A stretch of 5,792 nt of DNA from JBBQKP01 sp038326995 (GCA_038326995.1 JBBQKP010000214.1:1-5792), one strand, 5' to 3'. Shown: positions 1 through 5,364, counted from the stretch's first letter. Made by a program: numbers and translations. The notes: generated by a model not told the origin, from the sequence alone.

Positions 1-1
1 C

Positions 2-532
2 CTCTCGGGCGGTCGCGGAAGCGACCATCTCGACGGCCAGGGTGGCAACGACAAGTGCGAGGGCGGAGAAGGCAATGACAGCATCAAAGGCGGCTTCGGT
101 GACGACTTACTATCGGGCGACGCCGGTGACGACGCCATCGATGGTGAAGACGGTGACGACTTCCTCTCGGGCGGGCTCGACGACGACTCTCTCCTGGGTG
201 ACGACGGTGCGGATTCCATCAACGGCGATGAGGGCGACGACTACTGCGACGGCGAGGACGACGACGACAGCATTTCAGGCGGAAGCGGTAATGACCAACT
301 CGCCGGCGGTACCGGAAACGACGACCTCGACGGCGATGAAGGCGACGACGACATCAATGGCGGCGACGGTGAAGACAACTGCTTCGGAGGCGCCGGCAAC
401 GACGACTTCTGGGACAACGACGGCGACGACGAAGATGAAGACGACGTCGGCGACAACTCGGGCAGCGACAGCGACCCCGAAGACGATGACGAAGACAACG
501 ACTTCGGCGACGATGACGGCGACGACAACTGA
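2..532 (+). CDS. RTX / haemolysin-type calcium-binding repeat protein, C-terminal part (5' end outside window)
   Basis: This frame is open from the left edge to a TGA at 530-532 and gives 176 residues; no start codon is visible because the gene begins outside the window. Residues 2-136 are fifteen uninterrupted nonapeptides of the GGxGxDxUx type, for example SGGSGNDQL and AGGTGNDDL, which in the RTX family bind Ca2+ and fold into a parallel beta-roll. Residues 137-176 form a tail with 24 Asp/Glu among 40 residues and no Lys, Arg or His. RTX proteins are normally secreted or surface proteins; that location is inferred here, since the N-terminus is missing. No typical C-terminal type I secretion signal is obvious after the repeats. 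Three repeat units end in Cys (residues 19, 82, 127) where a hydrophobic residue is usual. The substrate or role cannot be told from this fragment. Confidence 0.88.
   Translation, partial: LSGGRGSDHLDGQGGNDKCEGGEGNDSIKGGFGDDLLSGDAGDDAIDGEDGDDFLSGGLDDDSLLGDDGADSINGDEGDDYCDGEDDDDSISGGSGNDQLAGGTGNDDLDGDEGDDDINGGDGEDNCFGGAGNDDFWDNDGDDEDEDDVGDNSGSDSDPEDDDEDNDFGDDDGDDN
5..409 (+). repeat. 27-bp coding tandem repeat, 15 units (RTX nonapeptides)
   Basis: Fifteen consecutive 27-bp units, each coding for one nonapeptide, run without a single indel. Conservation is at the protein level (Gly at 2 or 3, Gly at 5, Asp at 7, a hydrophobic residue or Cys at 9); the DNA units differ at many bases. They are divergent coding repeats rather than a recently amplified satellite. 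Confidence 0.88.
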
Positions 533-612
533 TCCCGCCGGACGTGACCGACAGACGAACTTTAAAACTTTCAAAGACTGTCTAACGCGGCCGAAACTTT
601 AGACCCCAAATC

Positions 613-647
613 AAACGCCCATGGTGAACTCACCGTGGGCGTTTTTC
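613..647 (+). terminator. Rho-independent terminator of the RTX gene, overlapping the coaE 3' end
   Basis: An 11-bp stem (616-626 with 631-641, one G-T wobble) closes a 4-base loop AACT and is followed on the + strand by five T and a further T-rich stretch. A-T pairs at 613-615 with 642-644 extend the stem. It lies about 80 bases after the RTX stop. Read leftward, the same hairpin contains the coaE stop codon and is followed by TTTGATTT, so it may act weakly in both directions between these convergent genes. Confidence 0.8.
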
Positions 648-1310
648 GTTTTCCAACTCATCCAGCAATCGCTTCAACTCGCGCTTCAATTTCTCCTGAT
701 CCGCGCCGTTTTCCACCACATGGGTCGCGCTCTTGCGCTTCTTTTCGACGGGCCATTGCGACGCCTCACGCCGATCGAGCTCGGCCTCGCTCCAGCCGCG
801 ATTTTCCTGAACTCGCCGAAGCCGCTCTTCTCGCGAAACATCCACCATCACGATCGCGTCGCACCGATCGGCCAATCCGCTTTCGAAGAGCAAGGGCGAA
901 TCCCACACGATCGCGCGCGTGCCGACGGGGGCCGCCTGACTGATCGCGATGCGCTGCGATTCAATCCGCGGATGAATGATCGCCTCGAGTGCTTGGCGTT
1001 TTTGGCTATCAGAAAAAATGATCGACGCGACTTTCCGGCGATCAATCAAACCGTCAGCCCCCAGAACGCCCTCACCCAATTGCTCGACCACGGCCCGACG
1101 AACTTCAGCGTCCTGATACGCGCTTCGCGCAAGCTGATCAGAATCGACGGCCACCGCGCCGAGTTCGCCCAGCAGCTTGGCGACGTGCGATTTGCCCGCG
1201 CCAATGCCGCCGACAATTCCGATGACCACTCTCCGGGCAATTCGATCGCCAGTTTGATCGCCAGTTTGCTCGCCAGTTTGTTCGCCAATTTGCTCTCCAG
1301 TGTTGGACAT
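630..1310 (-). CDS. coaE: Dephospho-CoA kinase
   Basis: CoaE phosphorylates the 3'-hydroxyl of the ribose in dephospho-CoA using ATP, the last step of coenzyme A synthesis, in the cytoplasm. With the ATG at 1310 the protein has 226 residues. The P-loop GGIGAGKS is at residues 34-41, the VDSDQLAR substrate motif at 55-62, the AIIHPRI motif at 110-116 and DSPLLFESGL at 137-146, all typical of the family in order and spacing. The N-terminus carries about 27 extra residues ahead of the usual start of the fold, including a GEQT/GDQT tetrapeptide repeat coded by a 12-bp tandem repeat. A TTG at 1322 overlapping the previous stop, or a GTG at 1229 just before the fold, are other possible starts; none has a well-placed Shine-Dalgarno. 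The start lies 8 bases after the VOC gene stop, so the two are probably cotranscribed. Confidence 0.96.
   Translation of the reverse strand: MSNTGEQIGEQTGEQTGDQTGDRIARRVVIGIVGGIGAGKSHVAKLLGELGAVAVDSDQLARSAYQDAEVRRAVVEQLGEGVLGADGLIDRRKVASIIFSDSQKRQALEAIIHPRIESQRIAISQAAPVGTRAIVWDSPLLFESGLADRCDAIVMVDVSREERLRRVQENRGWSEAELDRREASQWPVEKKRKSATHVVENGADQEKLKRELKRLLDELENEKRPR
1244..1303 (-). repeat. 12-bp tandem repeat in the coaE N-terminal extension (5 units)
   Basis: On the + strand the units are GATCGCCAGTTT (1244-1255), an identical copy (1256-1267), GCTCGCCAGTTT (1268-1279), GTTCGCCAATTT (1280-1291) and a degenerate GCTCTCCAGTGT (1292-1303). Read on the coding strand the core is TGGCGA and each unit adds four residues (GEQT, GDQT). 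The first two copies are identical and the array decays toward the start codon, as expected of slippage-generated repeats. Confidence 0.9.
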
Positions 1311-1318
1311 GCTCGGTT

Positions 1319-1810
1319 TCAAAGAGGCTGATGGTGAACGACTCCGACATAATTCCCGGCCGGGTCCATGATCAGCAGATAATCCTGTCCGCGTGTGAGA
1401 TTCGTCACACGCTCGAAATTGATTTCACGCTCGATCAGCTTCCGCTCGAGCTGCGGAACACTCGGCAAGCCGATCATTGTGGGCCTGATGCGTTCGTGCT
1501 CGACCGGCCGATCCATGATCTCAAGGATCAGGCAAAAATTGTCGGTGCGAAAAATGTGTGCCAGTTCTGTCGATTGTTTATTGCCGTCCAGCCGCTGCAT
1601 GCCCAGCAGTTCGACGTAAAACGCGTCGAGCAGATGATCGACCCCCGCGGCGCAAGGCAAATGCACGTCGGCCACGCTCACGAGCCAGACGTCCAGCTCC
1701 GGCACGACGCCCTTGCCGTCGCCGACGACGGAAATCTTCGCGCCCGTCGAAGGCGGCAGCTCGATCGGGCCCGAAGAATCATCAAGTAAGTTTTCTTGTG
1801 CGGGTTTCAC
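1319..1810 (-). CDS. VOC (glyoxalase/bleomycin-resistance fold) family protein
   Basis: The protein has 163 residues from the GTG at 1810. Residues 1-43 are poorly conserved-looking. The rest fits one vicinal oxygen chelate domain: a beta strand with VADVHLPC (46-53), a helix ending in FYVELLGM (64-71), the strand LILEIMDRP (94-102), and a second half ending in the hallmark LIMDPAGNYVGVVHH (146-160). VOC enzymes bind a divalent metal through His/Glu residues; H50 and E97 could serve, but the Glu normally near the end of the last motif (DPxGNxIE) is Gly here (G156), so catalytic or metal function may be altered. The specific substrate is unknown. The start is uncertain: no Shine-Dalgarno precedes 1810, and an in-frame GTG at 1705 would remove most of the leader. 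The next gene, coaE, starts 8 bases downstream. Confidence 0.75.
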   Translation of the reverse strand: MKPAQENLLDDSSGPIELPPSTGAKISVVGDGKGVVPELDVWLVSVADVHLPCAAGVDHLLDAFYVELLGMQRLDGNKQSTELAHIFRTDNFCLILEIMDRPVEHERIRPTMIGLPSVPQLERKLIEREINFERVTNLTRGQDYLLIMDPAGNYVGVVHHQPL

Positions 1811-1817
1811 GGCATCA

Positions 1818-1961
1818 CAACAGTAGCCGTGACTTGATGGTTTCGTCCATTACATGCTCGATGAGCTCGTAAAACAGCCGCACCGCGAGTACGGGGTTGT
1901 ACGCGCGGTGCGGGGCTGAATTGTCGCATTCGCGACTTTGCTGACTCCAAGTGACTGCGAT
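1818..1961 (-). other. In-phase 48-codon open stretch after the Cys-rich gene, protein-like
   Basis: Directly after the TAA (1964-1962) of the 61-aa peptide gene the same frame stays open for 48 codons to a TGA at 1817-1815, 4 bases before the GTG of the VOC gene. The last part reads like a helical protein end (for example AVRLFYELIEHVMDETIKSR) with mostly G or C third bases. No ATG occurs before position 1850; the first GTG lies in the right arm of the terminator hairpin. It could be a gene remnant, a short unannotated gene, a repeat-type element or chance. I cannot name it. Confidence 0.3.
1871..1913 (-). terminator. Strong hairpin terminator after the Cys-rich peptide gene
   Basis: A perfect 10-bp inverted repeat (1878-1887 with 1904-1913, CCGCACCGCG and its complement) encloses a second 4-bp stem GTAC/GTAC (1889-1892, 1899-1902) around a 6-base loop. 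Read leftward it is followed by CTGTTTTA, a short T tract; read rightward there is none. It sits 48 bases after the stop of the 61-aa gene and so most likely ends that transcript. Confidence 0.62.
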
Positions 1962-2147
1962 TTACTTACAGCAGTTCGACTTGCAGCAATCGGGCTCTGC
2001 ACACTGAGTGCAAGAACCAGATGCACAGCACAACTTGCAATTCGTGCACTGGCCGCAACAGGAATTGGCCGATGCAACTGAGGGCAATAGCGTGGAACCA
2101 GAAGAAGCCAACGCGAGAACGATAGAGAGAATAGCTGCTTTCAACAT
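1962..2147 (-). CDS. Small secreted Cys-rich peptide (61 aa), function unknown
   Basis: The ATG at 2147 is preceded by GGAG with a 7-base spacer, the only good Shine-Dalgarno in the window, which fixes the start. Residues 1-27 form a signal peptide: Lys at 3, a hydrophobic core (AAILSIVLALA) and a cleavage-type SVASA before Asn28. The mature part is about 34 residues with 12 Cys, arranged as CC, C, C, CC, C, C, CC, CC, and ends in Lys. The composition resembles metallothionein-like metal binders or disulfide-rich secreted peptides, but I recognise no family, so either role is an inference. Upstream lies a 147-aa protein with two CxxC pairs. The gene is flanked by a candidate promoter (2190-2218) and a hairpin terminator (1871-1913), so it is probably expressed on its own. 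Confidence 0.78.
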   Translation of the reverse strand: MLKAAILSIVLALASSGSTLLPSVASANSCCGQCTNCKLCCASGSCTQCAEPDCCKSNCCK

Positions 2148-2154
2148 GGAAAGT

Positions 2155-2158
2155 CTCC
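2155..2158 (-). promoter_or_regulatory. Ribosome binding site of the Cys-rich peptide gene
   Basis: GGAG on the minus strand lies 7 bases before the ATG at 2147. It selects this start over an upstream in-frame start at 2195, which would put 16 polar residues ahead of the signal peptide. Confidence 0.7.
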
Positions 2159-2182
2159 GGAAAAAAGAGTGATGAATTCGAG

Positions 2183-2206
2183 AGAATTGATACAAAGAAT
2201 TGATAC
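2183..2206 (-). repeat. Two 11-bp direct repeats (13-bp period) upstream of the Cys-rich gene
   Basis: AGAATTGATAC occurs at 2183-2193 and again, identical, at 2196-2206 on the + strand. The pair covers the proposed -10 region and spacer of the leftward promoter, in a locally A/T-rich gap. It is a candidate regulator binding site. Confidence 0.5.
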
Positions 2207-2218
2207 GAGGGCGGTCAA
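2190..2218 (-). promoter_or_regulatory. Candidate sigma70-type promoter for the Cys-rich peptide gene
   Basis: On the minus strand TTGACC (2218-2213) is followed after 17 bases by TTGTAT (2195-2190). The -35 matches five of six consensus bases, the -10 only three. A transcript would start near 2183, about 35 bases before the ATG. The match is modest and rests on position and A/T richness. Confidence 0.35.
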
Positions 2219-2234
2219 CAAATCTCGTAAAAAA

Positions 2235-2678
2235 CTATGTCGTCATCATGCAATGGAGATTGACGAGCGTCGGCAAAGCGATCGGGCCGTCGGGCGTCGA
2301 GTGGCTTTGATGAGCTGTCGTTATCAGATCATCAAGGCAATTGAATGATCCAGCCGACGTGCTCATCGTCCATGCCAACATCGGCGGGTCTATTGAAACC
2401 TTCTTCAGTGCCGGGTCGATCGGCGAGGCCGCAGCGCAAACGCCGCATCGGCCAGAATCCCTTTGCCCCAAAGGCGAAGAAGAACCTTCATTAGAAGCGG
2501 GCTCACACTGAGGGCAAAGAGTCGTCGTGGAACAGGCCGGATTCGAATTGTCCAGCGTAGAAACCAGCTGGTTAGCGGCGCCTGTCACGACGTCACATCG
2601 CATCGCGCAAACCTGTGCCCACATCCACACAACCTGCGTGAACAAGAGAACCGCGACGATCGACCTGATCTGACTCAC
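2235..2678 (-). CDS. Hypothetical secreted or membrane-anchored Cys/His protein (147 aa)
   Basis: I do not recognise this protein. With the GTG at 2678 it has 147 residues and begins with a signal-peptide or anchor-like segment: Arg at 5, then IVAVLLFTQVVWMWA (7-21). The rest contains nine Cys in all, including CPQC (55-58) and CGVC (78-81), His at 123 and 126, and an HC pair near the end (142-143); the middle is Ser/Pro/Gly-rich and looks flexible. Paired CxxC and clustered His suggest metal or thiol chemistry outside the cytoplasm, an inference only. The frame is open further upstream to 2771, but that would overlap the NTPase gene by 74 bases and place polar residues before the hydrophobic segment, so the GTG is preferred. 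No Shine-Dalgarno is present; a TATACT box ends 7 bases before the GTG. Confidence 0.6.
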   Translation of the reverse strand: MSQIRSIVAVLLFTQVVWMWAQVCAMRCDVVTGAANQLVSTLDNSNPACSTTTLCPQCEPASNEGSSSPLGQRDSGRCGVCAAASPIDPALKKVSIDPPMLAWTMSTSAGSFNCLDDLITTAHQSHSTPDGPIALPTLVNLHCMMTT

Positions 2679-2685
2679 AGAATAT

Positions 2686-2691
2686 AGTATA
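2686..2691 (-). promoter_or_regulatory. Candidate -10 box (TATACT) for a leaderless transcript of the 147-aa gene
   Basis: TATACT matches five of six bases of the -10 consensus and ends 7 bases before the GTG at 2678, so transcription would begin at or next to the start codon. The -35 position holds CCGCAA, a poor match, so this is tentative. Confidence 0.3.
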
Positions 2692-2697
2692 CACCGC

Positions 2698-3294
2698 CTA
2701 GGACGAAGTTGCGGCGTCGATGGCGGATTCGACGGCGATAATTTTGTCGCGGAGCTCAACTGTCGCACCAATCCGGATCAGGTGCGGGTGCGAACCCCAC
2801 AGATATTCAAGCAATTTGCCGTTTTCCAGCGATTGCTGGGCCGTCTCAAATCGCACGTCGTTCGAGGCGTCGCCGTCGTATTGCCCCAGTGCCGCCGCGG
2901 ATTCGAGCAGCAGAACAAGATCGTAACGCTCGAGCTCTGCGTCGTGCGTTGTGCTCAGTGTGTTCCAATATGCCCCTGGACCGTCGGGCCAATACGCCGC
3001 CCCGTCGATCGTTCCCCGGTCCAGCAACAGCAGCTTCGACCCGATGTCCGCGGCCGCCTCACGCTCTTGTCGAACTTGAAGAGCGTAAATCTGCAACTGC
3101 GCATCACGCCGGCCTTGCTCGTTTAGCTTGTCCCACCGCGTCTTTAGCGCGGTATACGTCTGCGTCGCGGCCTCGGGCACGAGCACGAACCTGTGAGGCG
3201 ACATCTCCGCGAGTAGCCGCGTGATCGTGGTCTTGCCGCTGCCCGGTGCGCCGGTCAGGACGATCTTGCGCGAGGGTTGAGTTGAAACTTTCAT
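2698..3294 (-). CDS. AAA_28-type P-loop NTPase / predicted kinase (198 aa)
   Basis: This looks like a single-domain P-loop NTPase of the AAA_28 group, which includes the ATPase/kinase-like domains of NadR and TTD14-type proteins; the assignment is from motif memory. The Walker A is GAPGSGKTT (15-23), followed by LVPEAATQTY (38-47), a helical stretch rich in Gln/Arg/Glu (62-82), and the strand LLLLDRGTIDGAAYW (88-102), which supplies the Walker B Asp and the DRGxxDGxAYW signature. The length is normal for a one-domain member. No signal peptide, so cytoplasmic. The substrate is unknown. Its ATG lies 65 bases from the start of the divergent 181-aa gene and lacks a Shine-Dalgarno. The TAG ends 19 bases before the next leftward gene. 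Confidence 0.85.
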   Translation of the reverse strand: MKVSTQPSRKIVLTGAPGSGKTTITRLLAEMSPHRFVLVPEAATQTYTALKTRWDKLNEQGRRDAQLQIYALQVRQEREAAADIGSKLLLLDRGTIDGAAYWPDGPGAYWNTLSTTHDAELERYDLVLLLESAAALGQYDGDASNDVRFETAQQSLENGKLLEYLWGSHPHLIRIGATVELRDKIIAVESAIDAATSS

Positions 3295-3316
3295 GGGCGA
3301 ATCGCGTCGTCTTTTG

Positions 3317-3324
3317 CCACGTGG
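3317..3324. promoter_or_regulatory. CCACGTGG palindrome in the divergent intergenic gap
   Basis: A perfect 8-bp palindrome lies in the 65-base gap between the starts of the NTPase gene and the 181-aa gene. It could be an operator shared by both, but a single 8-bp palindrome can arise by chance and no clear promoters flank it. Confidence 0.2.
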
Positions 3325-3359
3325 TGTCAGGCCGGATGCTCGATGGTAATCTACACGCG

Positions 3360-3905
3360 ATGCCGACGATGATCGACTACGACGACGCCCTTCTTGCGAT
3401 GACCGCGCGCGGGTTTCGCTGCGTCTATCCGCGCGGCGGGGCGTTCGTGCCCACTCGGCCCGGACAGGTCGAAGGATGGCTCATCGCCGCCGACCCCACG
3501 CTTCGCCCCGCCGCTCGTGATCTGGCCCGAATCGTCTCGCCTCCAACGACCAGCACGTTGTGTGCAATGTTGAAATCACACTGTCACGACAAGCAGCTCG
3601 GCGAGGCGTGGCTCATGCCCAAGGCCCACTGGGCACACGAACTCGACGCGGGCAAAAACTGGCTCGTGCCACTGCTCGGCGAAATTGAAATCGATACAAA
3701 TTTGCTCGAAGCGCGTGCCGACGCGTCGCCGATCGTTTTCGCACCGACTGAGCACGACCTGCTCGCCCGCATCACCGAGCAACTTTTGAATCATCTCGAA
3801 GCGAGCGATTTCCTCCTCGCATTTGAACCGTGCGTCTGCACCGTTCATCATCACAAACAGCTGTGGTGGCAGTGGCTCGAAGGGCCCCGGCAGCAACTCG
3901 CCTGA
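3360..3905 (+). CDS. Hypothetical protein (181 aa) upstream of radA
   Basis: I do not recognise the family. From the ATG at 3360 the protein has 181 residues with no signal peptide or membrane segment. It opens with IDYDDALLAMTARGFRCVYP (5-24), a helix-strand pattern, and continues with GGAFVPTRPGQVEGWLIAAD (26-45). Two His/Cys/Trp-rich spots stand out: SHCHDKQLGEAWLMPKAHW (73-91) and the end FEPCVCTVHHHKQLWWQW (155-172). The codon pattern matches radA, supporting a real gene. The frame is open upstream to 3246, but that would overlap the divergent NTPase gene; an ATG at 3336 is also possible. radA begins 10 bases after its stop, so the two likely share a transcript. It could be a partner of RadA or just a neighbour. 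Confidence 0.7.
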   Translation: MPTMIDYDDALLAMTARGFRCVYPRGGAFVPTRPGQVEGWLIAADPTLRPAARDLARIVSPPTTSTLCAMLKSHCHDKQLGEAWLMPKAHWAHELDAGKNWLVPLLGEIEIDTNLLEARADASPIVFAPTEHDLLARITEQLLNHLEASDFLLAFEPCVCTVHHHKQLWWQWLEGPRQQLA

Positions 3906-3915
3906 CTATAAGCCC

Positions 3916-5364
3916 ATGTCAAAAAAGTCTCGTCAACAATTTCTTTGCGGCCAGTGCGGGTCGGTCCACTCAAAATGGCTGGGCAAATGTCCGGACTGCG
4001 GCGCATGGGATTCGCTCGAAGCCTATGCCGCACCGGTTGAGGATTCGCGCGCGGACCTCATCGCTGCGCCTTTAGACGTCGCAAACGCCACCGGTGACAT
4101 TACGCAAGGCGCGACGCCTCTGAACTTCGCCGAGATCGAACTCGCACGCGAGCCGCGCTATCCGACGGGCATCGGCGAGCTCGACCGCGTGCTGGGCGGC
4201 GGCATCGTTCCAGGCGCGGCCGTGCTGGTGGGCGGCGAGCCGGGAATCGGCAAGTCAACACTGCTACTGCAGATGGCCGGCATTCTCGCGGGCGCTGCGC
4301 CCATCGACGATTCGCTCGTCAAATCAAAACCCGCCCCGCCTCGCCCGGAGCTGACTGTCCTTTACGTCACCAGCGAAGAGTCCGCGAAGCAGACCAAGAT
4401 GCGCGCGCAAAGGCTCGGCATCGATCGCGGAAATCTGCTCGTCCTGGCCGAGACGAATCTGGATCGCATCGTCAATCAAATTCACCGCACGAAGGCGAAG
4501 GTCGTCGTCATCGATTCGGTGCAGATGATTTATCGCCCCGACAGCCCCGCCGCGCCCGGCAGCGTCACGCAGCTTCGCGACTGCTGCACGCGACTCGTCT
4601 ATCTCGCAAAATCCGCAGGCGTCGCGATCATCTTCGTCGGCCACGTCACCAAGGCCGGCACACTCGCGGGGCCCAAGATCATCGAGCACGTCGTCGATGC
4701 CGTTCTGTATTTCGAAGGCGACCGCTACCACTCGCACCGCATCGTTCGATGCGTGAAAAATCGCTTCGGCTCGACACAGGAAGTCGGCCTGTTCGAAATG
4801 ACCGGCAGCGGTCTTCTGCAAGTTACCGACCCGGGCCAGCTGTTCGTCAGGCCCTACGGCAGCGACGGCCCGCCAAGCGGTTCCGTCCTCACCTGCACCA
4901 TGCAAGGTTCACGATGCCTGCTGCTCGAAACACAGGCACTCACCAGCAATTCCGTCATCGGATCTGCAAGACGAAAAGTGACGGGTGTTTCGGGCGACCG
5001 CGTTGCGATGATCATTGCCGTACTTGAGAAGCGCTGCGAGCTTCGACTGGCCGACCAGGATGTTTATGTCAACGTCGCGGGCGGCGTGAAAGTCGCCGAG
5101 CCCGGCATCGACCTTGCAATCGCGATGGCGATCGCAAGCGCGCACATGAACAGGCCGCTCCCGCCCGGCACGATGGCCGTCGGCGAACTCGGGTTGGGCG
5201 GAGAAGTGCGAAGTGTTTCACAGCTCGAACAGCGACTGCGCGAGGCGGCACGCCTGGGCGTCTGCCACGCGATCATCCCCCACGCCGCCGGTCCGGTGCC
5301 CACCCTGGGCGGCGTCGCGCTGCACGCCGTCAGACGACTCTCGCAAGCACTCGCAGACCTCTAG
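3916..5364 (+). CDS. radA: DNA repair / branch migration ATPase RadA (Sms)
   Basis: RadA is a hexameric RecA-like ATPase that drives branch migration of recombination intermediates during DNA repair, in the cytoplasm. With the ATG at 3916 the protein has 482 residues, slightly longer than most family members (about 450-460). The N-terminal zinc finger is CGQC (11-14) with CPDC (25-28). The Walker A is GEPGIGKST (107-115), the Walker B region VVVIDS (196-201), the RadA-specific KNRFG motif is at 281-285, and the C-terminal Lon-protease-like domain includes AGGVKVAEPGIDLAIA and GELGLGGEVR (423-432). The extra length is partly a Pro/Lys-rich insert at about 126-146, between the Walker A helix and the LYVTSEES strand. 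A longer in-frame start at 3823 would overlap the upstream gene and add residues before the zinc finger, so it is rejected. No clear Shine-Dalgarno precedes the ATG. Confidence 0.98.
   Translation: MSKKSRQQFLCGQCGSVHSKWLGKCPDCGAWDSLEAYAAPVEDSRADLIAAPLDVANATGDITQGATPLNFAEIELAREPRYPTGIGELDRVLGGGIVPGAAVLVGGEPGIGKSTLLLQMAGILAGAAPIDDSLVKSKPAPPRPELTVLYVTSEESAKQTKMRAQRLGIDRGNLLVLAETNLDRIVNQIHRTKAKVVVIDSVQMIYRPDSPAAPGSVTQLRDCCTRLVYLAKSAGVAIIFVGHVTKAGTLAGPKIIEHVVDAVLYFEGDRYHSHRIVRCVKNRFGSTQEVGLFEMTGSGLLQVTDPGQLFVRPYGSDGPPSGSVLTCTMQGSRCLLLETQALTSNSVIGSARRKVTGVSGDRVAMIIAVLEKRCELRLADQDVYVNVAGGVKVAEPGIDLAIAMAIASAHMNRPLPPGTMAVGELGLGGEVRSVSQLEQRLREAARLGVCHAIIPHAAGPVPTLGGVALHAVRRLSQALADL

Noticed and set aside
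241..574. Ser-rich and Val-rich minus-strand frames
   Set aside because: They are low-complexity antisense readings of the RTX repeats, with no motif or start signal.
42..602. Thr/Ala-rich 186-residue + strand frame over the RTX region
   Set aside because: It is the shifted frame of the Asp/Gly-rich repeats (GAC read as ACG); the RTX frame has the family nonapeptides and is open from the edge.
1244..1303. CRISPR-like array in the coaE 5' region
   Set aside because: The units are 12 bp and contiguous with no spacers; it is a coding tandem repeat.
1320..1322. TTG start for coaE overlapping the VOC stop
   Set aside because: An ATG 12 bases downstream is a more likely start, and neither has a Shine-Dalgarno.
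621..1331. 236-residue + strand frame
   Set aside because: It is the antisense of coaE, whose motifs are unmistakable.
1331..1789. 152-residue + strand frame
   Set aside because: It is the antisense of the VOC gene; no ribosome binding site or domain.
1850..2077. 75-residue minus-strand frame
   Set aside because: It overlaps the Cys-rich gene in another frame, runs through the terminator hairpin and has no Shine-Dalgarno or motif.
4324..4905. 193-residue minus-strand frame inside radA
   Set aside because: It is antisense to the ATPase core; high GC third positions in radA keep the opposite frame open.
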